From the NCBI RefSeq assembly GCF_006065315.1, contig NZ_CP040749.1:744001-808000 (forward strand): a stretch of DNA of 64,000 nt, written 5' to 3'. Under the pieces are notes generated by a model, which saw only the letters and a program-made list of their open reading frames with translations, had not been told where the DNA came from and did not search any database. A program made the position numbers and the translations under genes. Origin of the DNA: Aureibaculum algae (GTDB lineage Bacteria; Bacteroidota; Bacteroidia; Flavobacteriales; Flavobacteriaceae). Shown in pieces: positions 19,437-27,439 of the stretch; position 1 is the stretch's first letter; each line of letters opens with the position of its first letter.

Positions 19437-20148
19437 CTCTAGCATATTAAATAAATTGATTTTTTGAATAATTATATTATTACTTCAATTCTAGTATAAT
19501 GTTAAGTTAAAAAATGTCTTAAAAAGAATGGTTAAATAGACTAGAAATGACAAACAAGTTTCTAAAAAGAGCTATAACTTTAATTAATCTCTCTTAACCC
19601 ATTTCAAAAACCCCACAAATAGCAATATCAATTCCTTAACAATCAAAAACGGCATTAAAAACAACCGCTCATATTGCTTCATCTTATTGTCAAAATGAGT
19701 GTTATATCGCTTATCATTTCCCATGTTTTAATTTACAAAAAAGGTTGCGGAAAAAGTAAAATTTACACCCTCAATTCTTCATGAAATTCGGTTGCATTTA
19801 TACTAAAAACCTATGGCAACATTATCCCTATTTTGTTACATTAGTGCTATTCAGTATATTATTTTTTAACAAGGAGTTTTAAAATAAATCTGTAAAGAGT
19901 CGGGGTGAAAATTTTATAAATTCATTTCGAAAATTAACGTAGCTTTAAAATTACGGACCTTGTTGAAATAGAATATCTCTTCCTACGGTCGAGTTATTTC
20001 CAGTTCAACAACCTTTTTAATTATCATCATTATTAATTTTGATTTATGAGGAAAATCAAATTAATTCAAATCACACTAAATTATAAGGAAAAGCAATATA
20101 GGTCTAAAATGTTGTACCTATGTTGTACCAAGAAGGAATTCAAATAAA
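19437..20148. other. Long intergenic region between sigma gene and tRNA genes
   Basis: About 710 bp. It contains one convincing short ORF on the - strand (19584-19724, given separately). A 33-codon ORF on the + strand at 20046-20147 ends in the tRNA terminator region and includes a tandem ATGTTGTACC repeat (20109-20118 and 20120-20129). I regard that ORF as doubtful. The rest shows no gene, tRNA or clear hairpin. Confidence 0.4.
19584..19724 (-). CDS. Small predicted membrane protein (46 aa)
   Basis: ATG at 19724 to TAA at 19584. The product starts with a polar, charged segment (MGNDKRYNTHFDNKMKQYER). One hydrophobic helix follows (about residues 21-42: LFLMPFLIVKELILLFVGFL), then a basic end KWVKRD. 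That is a single-span protein with positive charges at both ends of the helix. No family name is known to me, but composition and layout look like a real gene rather than chance. It stands alone between module 2 and the tRNA genes, with an A-rich but Shine-Dalgarno-free leader, as usual in this group. Confidence 0.5.
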   Translation of the reverse strand: MGNDKRYNTHFDNKMKQYERLFLMPFLIVKELILLFVGFLKWVKRD

Positions 20149-20174
20149 AAAGCCTAAGTAAAAACTTAGGCTTT
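20149..20174 (-). terminator. Rho-independent terminator of the tRNA operon
   Basis: Perfect 11-bp inverted repeat AAAGCCTAAGT / ACTTAGGCTTT with a 4-base loop. On the - strand it is followed by a T-run. It starts 5 bp past the 3' end of tRNA-Leu. Confidence 0.85.
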
Positions 20175-20178
20175 ATAG

Positions 20179-20264
20179 TACTCGAGATGGGACTTGAACC
20201 CATACGGACATTACTGTCCACTGGATTTTAAGTCCAGCGTGTCTACCAATTCCACCACTCGAGC
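20179..20264 (-). tRNA. tRNA-Leu (anticodon TAA)
   Basis: 86 nt. Acceptor stem GCTCGAG pairs with CTCGAGT and is followed by A. The D-loop region is GGTGGAATTGGTAGACAC, the anticodon arm CTGGACTTAAAATCCAG (anticodon TAA), then a long variable arm as expected for tRNA-Leu, and a GGGTTCAAGTCCC T-arm. CCA is not encoded. It is followed by a terminator and preceded by tRNA-Gly on the same strand. Confidence 0.97.
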
Positions 20265-20309
20265 CTGTTTATCGTTTGCACGACAACAAATTGGTATATA
20301 TTATGAATG

Positions 20310-20381
20310 AGCGAAAAACGGGATTCGAACCCGCGACCTCCACCTTGGCAAGGTGATGCTCTACCCCTGAGCTACTTTCGC
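20310..20381 (-). tRNA. tRNA-Gly (anticodon GCC)
   Basis: 72 nt. Acceptor GCGAAAG pairs with TTTTCGC, discriminator T. D-arm AGCTCAGGGGTAGAGC, anticodon loop TTGCCAA (anticodon GCC), T-arm GCGGGTTCGAATCCCGT. CCA is not encoded. It is first in a two-tRNA transcript with tRNA-Leu 45 nt downstream. Confidence 0.97.
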
Positions 20382-20422
20382 GTTTTTTAAAGAACATGGC
20401 GTTATCATCTCAAACGCGAGGG

Positions 20423-20451
20423 CAAATTTAATATAATTATATAAATTGCAA
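20423..20451 (-). promoter_or_regulatory. Promoter of the tRNA-Gly/tRNA-Leu operon
   Basis: On the - strand a TTG (20449-20451) is followed after 18 bases by TAAATTTG (20423-20430), a full match to the Bacteroidota TTG-N17-23-TAnnTTTG promoter. It lies about 40 bp before tRNA-Gly. Confidence 0.65.
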
Positions 20452-20524
20452 AGCCTTTTTTGGTTTTTTTTAAAAATGATCTGTAAAGTCTCTATTTTAC
20501 TGTCGGTTGTATCAAATTAATAAA

Positions 20525-20532
20525 TATATTTG
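20525..20532 (+). promoter_or_regulatory. -7 element (TATATTTG) of ctaB
   Basis: TATATTTG followed by CACC matches the TAnnTTTG consensus 20 bp before the ctaB ATG. A TTG at 20507-20509 is 15 bases upstream, slightly closer than usual. Confidence 0.55.
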
Positions 20533-20552
20533 CACCACTTTAGTAATAATTT

Positions 20553-21458
20553 ATGAATACTTCATTGGGTACTATCGCAAAAAAGCAATCATTCGCATCG
20601 ACTTTAGATAATTTAAAGCAATTAACAAAGTTTGGATTATCTATTAGTGTAGTCTTTTCTGCTTTGGCAGGATATTTATTAGCTGCAGAATCTGTACAAA
20701 TATCAACACTCTTTTTATTGGCAATTGGCGGCTATTTTATGGTTGGAGCATCAAATGCTTTTAATCAGATTATCGAAAAAGATTCAGACAAATTAATGAA
20801 GCGTACTATGAACAGACCATTGCCTACGGGTAGAATGTCTGTGAATACAGCTTTAATTATAGCAGGAACAAGTACCGTTTTAGGTATTGCAATTTTATAT
20901 ATGATAAACCCTAAGACAGCTATGTTTGGGGCCATTTCTATATTTTTATATACAAGTATTTATACACCCTTAAAACCTAAAACACCATTGGTGGTTTTTG
21001 TAGGTGCGTTACCTGGTGCTATTCCCTTTATGTTAGGTTGGGTAGCCGCGACCAATCATTTTGGTATTGAAGCAGGAATGTTATTTATGATTCAGTTTTT
21101 TTGGCAGTTCCCACATTTTTGGGCCATAGGTTGGTTACAATACGATGAATATAAAAAAGCTGGGTTTAATATGTTACCCACTGGAGAGAAGAATAGAAAA
21201 GCAACAACGCAAATTATATTGTATACTATTTGGATGATTGTTGTCTCTGTATTTCCGGTCTTTAAGTTAACGGGTAGTTTATATTTATCACCAGTGGCAG
21301 CAGTTTTAATTTTTATAGCAGGTATCGTAATGTTATATTACGGTATTAAATTACACAAAGAACAAACGGATAAATTAGCGAGAAAATTAATGTTGTCAAG
21401 TGTTTTTTATATAACACTAATACAAGTAATTTACGTAATCGATAAATTTTTACATTAA
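20553..21458 (+). CDS. ctaB: Protoheme IX farnesyltransferase (heme O synthase)
   Basis: 301 residues, a multi-span UbiA-family prenyltransferase. The Asp-rich motif NAFNQIIEKDSDKLMKRT and the following NRPLPTGRMS are the heme O synthase signature; a second polar loop has IGWLQYDEYKKAGFNMLP. It transfers farnesyl from farnesyl-PP to heme b in the inner membrane, making heme O for cytochrome oxidase. It leads the oxidase cluster, with only one base between its stop and the next gene, which fits co-transcription. Confidence 0.95.
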   Translation: MNTSLGTIAKKQSFASTLDNLKQLTKFGLSISVVFSALAGYLLAAESVQISTLFLLAIGGYFMVGASNAFNQIIEKDSDKLMKRTMNRPLPTGRMSVNTALIIAGTSTVLGIAILYMINPKTAMFGAISIFLYTSIYTPLKPKTPLVVFVGALPGAIPFMLGWVAATNHFGIEAGMLFMIQFFWQFPHFWAIGWLQYDEYKKAGFNMLPTGEKNRKATTQIILYTIWMIVVSVFPVFKLTGSLYLSPVAAVLIFIAGIVMLYYGIKLHKEQTDKLARKLMLSSVFYITLIQVIYVIDKFLH

Positions 21459-21459
21459 A

Positions 21460-22026
21460 ATGATCATGGACGCTCAAATAAGAAGTAGAACTTCGAAACA
21501 AATGATGTACGTAGCCATCATTAGTATGATAATGATGTTTGCCGGATTAACTAGTGCATATGTAATAAGTAGTAATCGTGAAGATTGGGTTTCTTTTGAT
21601 TTGCCTCAAGCCCTATATATTAGCACGCTATTAATTATTTTAAGTAGTATTAGTTATTTTTTAGCAAAAAAAAGTATTCTAAAAAATAATAGATCACAAA
21701 CAACAATTTTTTTAGTAATTACGTTAGTGTTGGCTGTTGGATTTGTATTTTTTCAATTCGAAGGATTTAATCAATTAAGAGAAGTAGACTTATATTTTAC
21801 CGGAGAAGGCAGTGTTGTATCTTCATCATTGCTGGTCGTAATATCATTTGCTCACTTGCTGCATGTTGCGGCAGGTCTAGTAGTTTTGCTAGTTGTTCTT
21901 TTTAGACATTTAAATAATAAATACAGTGCCGATAATGCGTTAGGCTTAGAAGTAGGTGGAATTTTTTGGCATTTTGTTGATTTTTTATGGATTTTCCTAT
22001 TTTTATTTTTCTATTTCATTACATAA
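21460..22026 (+). CDS. Cytochrome c oxidase subunit III family protein (short form)
   Basis: 188 residues with about five membrane helices and the subunit III ending GIFWHFVDFLWIFLFLFFYF, plus FAHLLHVAAGLVVLLVVLF. It is shorter than typical subunit III, lacking the first two helices, as in bacterial CtaE-type proteins. It should be a subunit of the haem-copper terminal oxidase. It follows ctaB directly and precedes a second, longer subunit III gene. The start could also be the ATG two codons further in (MDAQIRSRTS). Confidence 0.9.
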   Translation: MIMDAQIRSRTSKQMMYVAIISMIMMFAGLTSAYVISSNREDWVSFDLPQALYISTLLIILSSISYFLAKKSILKNNRSQTTIFLVITLVLAVGFVFFQFEGFNQLREVDLYFTGEGSVVSSSLLVVISFAHLLHVAAGLVVLLVVLFRHLNNKYSADNALGLEVGGIFWHFVDFLWIFLFLFFYFIT

Positions 22027-22032
22027 TAAAAA

Positions 22033-22062
22033 TTGGTGATGTCATATAATTTTATATTTTTG
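22033..22062 (+). promoter_or_regulatory. Promoter before the long subunit III gene
   Basis: TTG (22033-22035), 19 bases, then TATTTTTG (22055-22062), a full match to the Bacteroidota consensus in the 82-bp gap before the ATG at 22109. The second subunit III, subunit IV and perhaps later genes may therefore be transcribed separately from ctaB. Confidence 0.6.
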
Positions 22063-22108
22063 CGTATCAACCAATATTATATAACCAAAATTAACTGATA
22101 AACTTTTT

Positions 22109-23095
22109 ATGGAAGCAACAATTGCTACAGAAAACAAAGAAGGCGAAACTTGGTCTGGCGGAGGTAAGAAACCGTTAGGAGCCAGTTACGGTAAAATGAT
22201 GATGTGGTTCTTTATCATGTCTGATGCCTTAACCTTTTCTGCATTTTTAGGAGCTTACGGGCTTATGCGTTTTAAATTTATAGACAGTTGGCCAATTGCC
22301 GACGAAGTTTTTACGCACGTACCTTTTTTACATGGTCATTTTCCTATGTACTATGTGGCTTTTATGACCTTTATTTTGATATTTTCTTCGGTAACAATGG
22401 TGTTAGCTGTTGACGCTGGTCATCAGATGAAGAAAGCCAAAGTAACATTATATATGTTGCTAACAATTATTGGAGGTTTAATTTTCTTAGGCTCACAGGC
22501 CTGGGAGTGGAAAAATTTTATTGGTGGTACTTATGGATCTTTAATTTTACAAGATGGTAAAGTGGTTCAATTTGTAGATGCTTCTGGTCATCAAGTAGCC
22601 TTAGAAGATTTTGTTACAAAGTCTGCTGCTAATGAAAGAGTTGCACATACTAAAAGTAATGGATTATGGTATGTACAAGATGCCGGTGCGTTACCTCCAT
22701 TTACAACAAGCGAAGTGATAGAGAGTTTTAAAAACAGTCCCAATATCAGCTTAAGAACTGAAGAGGTTGATTTAGCAACAAAACATAAAATAATATTATC
22801 TAGAGAAGACGCCAATAAGTTTTTATCGAAAGCAACAGGTGTCGTAAAAGGTGCAAACCTTAAGATTAATGAATATGGTAATACGTTGTTTGCCGATTTC
22901 TTTTTCTTTATTACAGGATTTCACGGATTTCACGTTTTCTCAGGTATATTGATAAATATCATTATCTTTTTTAATGTTATAATTGGTACCTATGAAAGAA
23001 GAGGTCATTATGAAATGGTTGAAAAAGTAGGTTTATATTGGCACTTTGTCGATTTGGTATGGGTATTTGTATTTACATTCTTCTATTTAGTTTAA
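22109..23095 (+). CDS. Cytochrome c oxidase subunit III (long form)
   Basis: 328 residues. Helices with subunit III features appear at the start (MMMWFFIMSDALTFSAFLGA, HFPMYYVAFMTFILIF) and the end (GFHGFHVFSGILINIIIF, GLYWHFVDLVWVFVFTFFYL). Between them (about 135-260) is a large polar insertion with no membrane segment, probably periplasmic. Such extended subunit III proteins occur in Bacteroidota oxidases. It acts in the inner-membrane terminal oxidase; subunits I and II are not in the window. The subunit IV gene follows after 9 bp. Confidence 0.92.
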   Translation: MEATIATENKEGETWSGGGKKPLGASYGKMMMWFFIMSDALTFSAFLGAYGLMRFKFIDSWPIADEVFTHVPFLHGHFPMYYVAFMTFILIFSSVTMVLAVDAGHQMKKAKVTLYMLLTIIGGLIFLGSQAWEWKNFIGGTYGSLILQDGKVVQFVDASGHQVALEDFVTKSAANERVAHTKSNGLWYVQDAGALPPFTTSEVIESFKNSPNISLRTEEVDLATKHKIILSREDANKFLSKATGVVKGANLKINEYGNTLFADFFFFITGFHGFHVFSGILINIIIFFNVIIGTYERRGHYEMVEKVGLYWHFVDLVWVFVFTFFYLV

Positions 23096-23104
23096 AAAAA
23101 TAAT

Positions 23105-23464
23105 ATGGCACACGATCAAGAACACGAACACGAATCGCACGTTGGATTAATATGGAAAGTATTTGGAGCATTATCTCTAATTACAATTGTTGAAGTAATC
23201 TTAGGTATTTTAAAACCAAAAGGCTTACACCTGACTATTTTTTTAGGAACAAGTTTATTAAATTGGATTTTCTTAATACTTACATTGGTAAAAGCATATG
23301 GTATCGCTTGGTATTTTATGCACCTTAAGCAAGAGAAGTCTGGTTTTCGTAGAGCCATCGTTTGGACAACAGTATTTTTAATTTGTTATTTAGCAACTTT
23401 ATTGTTGATTGAAGGAGGGTATATTGGAGATGTGATGAGTAACTATACAAAATGGAGCTACTAA
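23105..23464 (+). CDS. Cytochrome c oxidase subunit IV family protein
   Basis: 119 residues. A His/Glu-rich cytoplasmic start (HDQEHEHESH) is followed by three membrane helices and the family sequence VKAYGIAWYFMHLKQEKSGF. Small subunit IV (COX4_pro/CtaF type) supports assembly or stability of bacterial aa3/caa3 oxidases. It is 9 bp after the long subunit III gene and is followed by a strong terminator. Confidence 0.9.
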   Translation: MAHDQEHEHESHVGLIWKVFGALSLITIVEVILGILKPKGLHLTIFLGTSLLNWIFLILTLVKAYGIAWYFMHLKQEKSGFRRAIVWTTVFLICYLATLLLIEGGYIGDVMSNYTKWSY

Positions 23465-23488
23465 ATTTTAGTAACATATAAATTATAT

Positions 23489-23514
23489 AAAGCGGTTTTT
23501 AAACCGCTTTTTTT
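23489..23514 (+). terminator. Rho-independent terminator after oxidase subunit IV
   Basis: AAAGCGGTTT / AAACCGCTTT 10-bp inverted repeat with a two-base nominal loop, followed by a T-run, 25 bp after the stop. Confidence 0.85.
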
Positions 23515-23648
23515 ATACGCTAAAGAACCGTAATTTTGTGTTATCAAATTAATTGATAGGTTCGAAATGTCGGTTTTCTTTTTTAGAAAGAACTATACTG
23601 TTAAGATTGACATTCCTTTTAACCTTAAATAAACAATAAGTAATACTG

Positions 23649-24293
23649 ATGAAATCAAAGAAATTTTGGATTTTAGTGGGGCTTTTTATTATGCCATTGG
23701 TCTTTTATCTACTGCTATTGACTGGTACCAATAAGTTTGCTAAACTACCCGTGCTGAATAAGGAAATTGGTGATGTAACTGAATTTAAAACAAGCACAGG
23801 AGCTTCCATTTCTTTAGATGGTAAAATTACAGTACTCAGTTTTTTAGGGAACGATTTGCAAACGGTAAAGAATAATGCATTAAACCTAAATGAAAAAATA
23901 TACAAACACTTTTATAAGTTTAAAGATTTTCAATTCATTGTCGTATTGAAAGAAGGCTCTTCTAGTCAAGTAGCTGAACTGGTAAAGCAATTGAAGGTAA
24001 CTACCGATATGCAAAAGTGGAATTTCTTATATGGTAGCCAAGAACAAATAGAAGGATTGTTCGATAGTTTAAAGACCGACCTTAAAATTGATGCAAATGG
24101 CTATTCTCCATATGCATTTATAATTGATAAGGATAGATATTTACGTGGAAGAACGGATGATGAAGATAATGGATTAATGTATGGGTATAATGCAGAAACA
24201 GTAGCACCAATACATGGAAAAATGGTAGATGATGTAAAAGTTTTAATTGCAGAATATAGAATGGCATTAAAAAAGAACAACAGAGAAATTTAA
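23649..24293 (+). CDS. Membrane-anchored Sco-like thioredoxin-fold protein lacking copper ligands
   Basis: 214 residues: one N-terminal membrane anchor (about 7-25) and a periplasmic domain. It reads like a divergent copy of the Sco protein encoded next. Strand order, a loop at 60-76, a WNFLYGSQEQIEGLFD segment matching WQFLTGDKDVIYDFAN, and an AFIIDKDRYLRGR segment matching LFALVDKNGFIRSR can be aligned by eye. The Sco CxxxC site is replaced by SFLGNDLQTVKNN (64-76) and the copper-binding His region by YSPYAF. It therefore should not bind copper in the Sco way. Proposed role: structural helper or partner in oxidase assembly (inference). The gap to sco is 90 bp. Confidence 0.6.
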   Translation: MKSKKFWILVGLFIMPLVFYLLLLTGTNKFAKLPVLNKEIGDVTEFKTSTGASISLDGKITVLSFLGNDLQTVKNNALNLNEKIYKHFYKFKDFQFIVVLKEGSSSQVAELVKQLKVTTDMQKWNFLYGSQEQIEGLFDSLKTDLKIDANGYSPYAFIIDKDRYLRGRTDDEDNGLMYGYNAETVAPIHGKMVDDVKVLIAEYRMALKKNNREI

Positions 24294-24383
24294 GTAAAAG
24301 TGTTATTAGGAAAAAGGGTCACCGTGAAGATAACGAGCGAAGCTCATTAGGGATGTTTTTTCGACGAGTTTAGATTGTTAATT

Positions 24384-25016
24384 ATGAAAAAAACATACAT
24401 AGGTATTGCATTTATAGTATTGGTTTTTGGCATTTGGGCGGTGCCTAAAATTGTAGATAGATTATCACCAACTACGTTGTTAACATTTGAGAAGGTACCT
24501 GATTTTAAGTTTACCAATCAGAATAGCAAAGAAATTTCAAATGAAAACTTTAAGAATAAAGTATATGTCGTAGAGTTTTTCTTTACCTCTTGTCCAACTA
24601 TTTGTCCAAAAATGCATAAAAGTATGCTTAAAATACAAGATGAGTTTTATGGTAATCCTAATTTCGGTATGGCATCAATAACCATTGACCCCAAGAGAGA
24701 TACTCCTGAAACTTTAAAAAAATATGCAGAAAAACATAATGTAACGCTAAAAAATTGGCAATTTTTAACTGGAGATAAAGATGTGATTTATGATTTTGCC
24801 AATAAAGGGTTTAAGCTATATGCAGGAGAAAATGATGAAGCAGAAGGAGGGTTTGAACATTCTGGATTATTTGCCTTGGTAGATAAAAATGGATTTATCC
24901 GATCAAGAACAGTTACATCAGGTGAATTTGAAAATCCGATAAAGTTTTATGATGGATTGGATGCTGAACAGGTTCAAATGTTAAAAGAAGATATTACTAT
25001 TTTATTAAATGAATAA
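24384..25016 (+). CDS. SCO1/SenC family copper chaperone for cytochrome oxidase
   Basis: 210 residues from the ATG at 24384 (an in-frame TTG at 24375 is less likely). Single membrane anchor (about 4-22), then a thioredoxin fold with the copper site FFFTSCPTICPKMHK (Cys70, Cys74) and the distant ligand FEHSG (His159). Sco proteins deliver copper to the CuA centre of oxidase subunit II in the periplasm. All three ligands are present. The stop overlaps the next start by one base, so it is translated with the DUF420 gene. Confidence 0.93.
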   Translation: MKKTYIGIAFIVLVFGIWAVPKIVDRLSPTTLLTFEKVPDFKFTNQNSKEISNENFKNKVYVVEFFFTSCPTICPKMHKSMLKIQDEFYGNPNFGMASITIDPKRDTPETLKKYAEKHNVTLKNWQFLTGDKDVIYDFANKGFKLYAGENDEAEGGFEHSGLFALVDKNGFIRSRTVTSGEFENPIKFYDGLDAEQVQMLKEDITILLNE

Positions 25017-25534
25017 TGGAGCAAACATCAAAAAAATATAATAAATGGATTGTTGTGTTGTCCGTAGTTATTCCGCTGGCAGTTGCTGGGTTATTTAGCG
25101 TTAAAATAGATGTGAAATTACCTGTTTTTTTACCTCCCATTTATGCTTCTATAAATGCATTTACGGCATTGGTTTTAATAGTGGCGGTATGGGCTATTAA
25201 AAATAATAAAAGAAACTTACATGAAGGTCTTATGAAAACGGCCATATTATGTTCTGTTATTTTTTTGGTATTGTATGTTTTATATCACATGACTTCAAAC
25301 TCTACTAAATTTGGTGGAGAAGGTGCAATAAAGTATGTGTATTTGTTTATTCTATTGACACATATTTTACTATCTATAATTGTAATACCATTTGTATTAA
25401 TTACCTATGTAAGAGCAATTACTAATAATTTTGAAAAACATAAAAAAATTGCGAAATTTACATTTCCCTTATGGCTTTATGTTGCCGTATCGGGAGTGGT
25501 GGTTTATTTGATGATTTCGCCTTATTATCAATGA
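25016..25534 (+). CDS. DUF420 family membrane protein (oxidase-associated)
   Basis: 172 residues with about five membrane helices and the family features LPPIYASINAF, LHEGLMKTAI, YVLYHMTSNSTKFGGEG and FILLTHILLSIIVIPFVL. DUF420 genes sit beside sco and oxidase genes in many bacteria and are thought to help oxidase or haem assembly; the biochemical role is not settled. Conserved His residues in the helices could bind haem or metal. It overlaps the sco stop by one base. Confidence 0.88.
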   Translation: MEQTSKKYNKWIVVLSVVIPLAVAGLFSVKIDVKLPVFLPPIYASINAFTALVLIVAVWAIKNNKRNLHEGLMKTAILCSVIFLVLYVLYHMTSNSTKFGGEGAIKYVYLFILLTHILLSIIVIPFVLITYVRAITNNFEKHKKIAKFTFPLWLYVAVSGVVVYLMISPYYQ

Positions 25535-25615
25535 GATTCCAATTTTTTGAGCGAAACAAAGAAAAATTGGTAAATCGAATTGATTCCGTTTTTTTATTTG
25601 AATAAAAATCAATTT

Positions 25616-25822
25616 ATGAAAAATAAATTATTCATAGTATTCTTTTTAATAGCTACTCAAATGGTTAGTGCTCAGTGTGCTATGTGTAAGGCTGTTGTAG
25701 AGTCTGGTGATGCAGAAATGGCTGAGGGATTGAATAATGGTATTGTATACCTTATGGCTTTTCCATATATCTTAGTAGGTGTTGCAGGATATTTTCTCTA
25801 TAAGAAAATGAAAAAAGGATAA
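25616..25822 (+). CDS. Small exported membrane protein with CxxC motif
   Basis: 68 residues from the ATG at 25616. An upstream in-frame TTG would only add residues before the signal peptide. Signal peptide (KLFIVFFLIATQMVSAQ), then QCAMCKA with a Cys-x-x-Cys just after the cleavage site, a short acidic stretch, and one membrane helix (about 46-62) with a lysine-rich end. The CxxC pair facing the periplasm fits metal or redox handling during oxidase assembly, as the position after sco and DUF420 suggests. Function is not known to me. Confidence 0.7.
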   Translation: MKNKLFIVFFLIATQMVSAQCAMCKAVVESGDAEMAEGLNNGIVYLMAFPYILVGVAGYFLYKKMKKG

Positions 25823-26003
25823 ATTAATATTACATTAAGAGCATATAAGTGTAACAAGTTTTACTTTTGTTCGTCATATATAAAAAATCAGTAGAATCAA
25901 CCTTTAGAAACAATTGTTTTATAAACATAATAACCAGATTTTAAATCGAATAGTTATTATGGTTTTCCATTTGAACAATAAGGGTCAATAAAATTATAAA
26001 CTT

Positions 26004-27332
26004 ATGAAAATCAGATTAAGTGTTCTAACCGCACTCCTTATTGTAGCAACCTCTTTTGCTCAAGATAAAGAATGGACATTAAATGAATGTATAGAACATG
26101 CTTTAGAGAATAATATCAGTATTGAAAGGAGTAAGAAGTTAGTTGAAATAAGCGAAATAAATGTCATAAGTGCAAAAGGGAATTTTTTGCCTAATTTAAA
26201 TGCTTCAGTGAATCCTGGTTTGAATTTCGGATCATCAATTGGTCAGGATGGGTCAAGAATATCAACAGATAATTTTAGATCATCTTTTAGCCTAAGCAGT
26301 AGTACAACAATTTTTAATGGGTTTAGAAATTTAATAAGCTATAAACAAGCTCAATTAGGTGTGAAAGCAAGTAAATTAGATTTACAAAAAATTGAAGATG
26401 ATATTTCATTATTTGTTGTGAATGCATATTTGAATATTTTATTTGCTAAAGAGAATTTAGAAGTTGCTCAAAATCAGTATGAAATCAGTACAAAACAAAT
26501 AGAAGCTACTCAGGCACAAGTTGACGCTGGTGTAAAACCAAAAGGTGATTTACTTGATGCAGAATCTACGGCAGCAGCTGATGCTCAGAATGTGGTTACA
26601 CAAGAAAATGCCTTAGATTTAGCCTTGTTATCGTTAGCCCAATTGTTACAGGTAGATACAGATGGTTTTGATGTAGCAAAAGTTGATGTTGGTTCACCGT
26701 CTATTGCTACTTTATATGATAATTCAACAATGGTGTATGAAAAAGCATTGGAAAATAGAGCAGAAATTGCTAGAGCAAAATTAGAAGTTGATAATGCCGA
26801 ATTAAATATTAAAAGTGCAAAAGGAGCATATTTACCTTCTTTAGGTTTGTCAGCAGGAGCAGGTACTTCTTATCAAAATATTTTTAATGACGCCTTTACA
26901 AATAATGGATTTTCAGATCAGTTTAGAGATAATTTAGGGTATAGTTTAGGGTTATCTTTAAGCATTCCTATATTTAATAGAAATCAGACAAAGGCTAACG
27001 TAAACAGGTCAATTATCAGTCAAAAAATGAGTGAAATTGACTTAGAAGACCAAAAATTGCAATTAAAAGAAACCATTGAACGCGTTTTTTTAGATTCTAA
27101 AGCAGCGGCAAAGTCTTATGAGGTTGCCAATATATCTTTAAACGCTCAAAACGAAGCTTTTAAAAATGCTGAACAAAGATATAGTTTAGGAGCAATGACC
27201 TCTTTTGATTTTGACCAAGTTCGTAGCAGACTTGTAGATGCTGAATCTACGTTAATTAGAGCTAAATACGATTATGTTTTTAAAACTAAAGTATTAGAAT
27301 TCTATTTTGGTGAAGAAATCGTTTTGGAATAA
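26004..27332 (+). CDS. TolC family outer-membrane efflux protein
   Basis: 442 residues: signal peptide ending TSFAQ, then the two-fold OEP repeat (WTLNECIEHALENNISIE near the start; FKNAEQRYSLGAMTSFDFDQ near the end) and long coiled-coil helices. These proteins form a trimeric exit duct for RND or ABC exporters. No membrane-fusion protein or pump gene is adjacent, so its partner is elsewhere. It ends 104 bp before tsaB, with a terminator between. Confidence 0.93.
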   Translation: MKIRLSVLTALLIVATSFAQDKEWTLNECIEHALENNISIERSKKLVEISEINVISAKGNFLPNLNASVNPGLNFGSSIGQDGSRISTDNFRSSFSLSSSTTIFNGFRNLISYKQAQLGVKASKLDLQKIEDDISLFVVNAYLNILFAKENLEVAQNQYEISTKQIEATQAQVDAGVKPKGDLLDAESTAAADAQNVVTQENALDLALLSLAQLLQVDTDGFDVAKVDVGSPSIATLYDNSTMVYEKALENRAEIARAKLEVDNAELNIKSAKGAYLPSLGLSAGAGTSYQNIFNDAFTNNGFSDQFRDNLGYSLGLSLSIPIFNRNQTKANVNRSIISQKMSEIDLEDQKLQLKETIERVFLDSKAAAKSYEVANISLNAQNEAFKNAEQRYSLGAMTSFDFDQVRSRLVDAESTLIRAKYDYVFKTKVLEFYFGEEIVLE

Positions 27333-27356
27333 ATAACATCTAAAATTTTAAATCAT

Positions 27357-27391
27357 AAATTCCAAATTCCTATTAGAGGAGTTTGGAATTT
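27357..27391 (+). terminator. Hairpin terminator after the TolC-family gene
   Basis: Long stem AAATTCCAAATTCCT paired with AGGAGTTTGGAATTT (one wobble pair) and a 5-base loop, then TGTTTA. It is 25 bp after the stop. The T-run is interrupted. Confidence 0.65.
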
Positions 27392-27422
27392 TGTTTAATT
27401 AATCATCAAAAGTATATCTTTG
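27391..27422 (+). promoter_or_regulatory. Promoter of tsaB
   Basis: TTG (27391-27393), 21 bases, TATCTTTG (27415-27422), matching the Bacteroidota consensus. It ends 17 bp before the TTG start codon of tsaB, giving a very short leader. Confidence 0.6.
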
Positions 27423-27439
27423 CCAACTAAATTAAAAAA

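Noticed and set aside
20046..20147. 33-codon + strand ORF before the tRNA terminator as a gene or integrase fragment
   Set aside because: No recognisable motif, odd composition ending in LCCTKKEFK, overlaps the repeat; not supportable as a gene.
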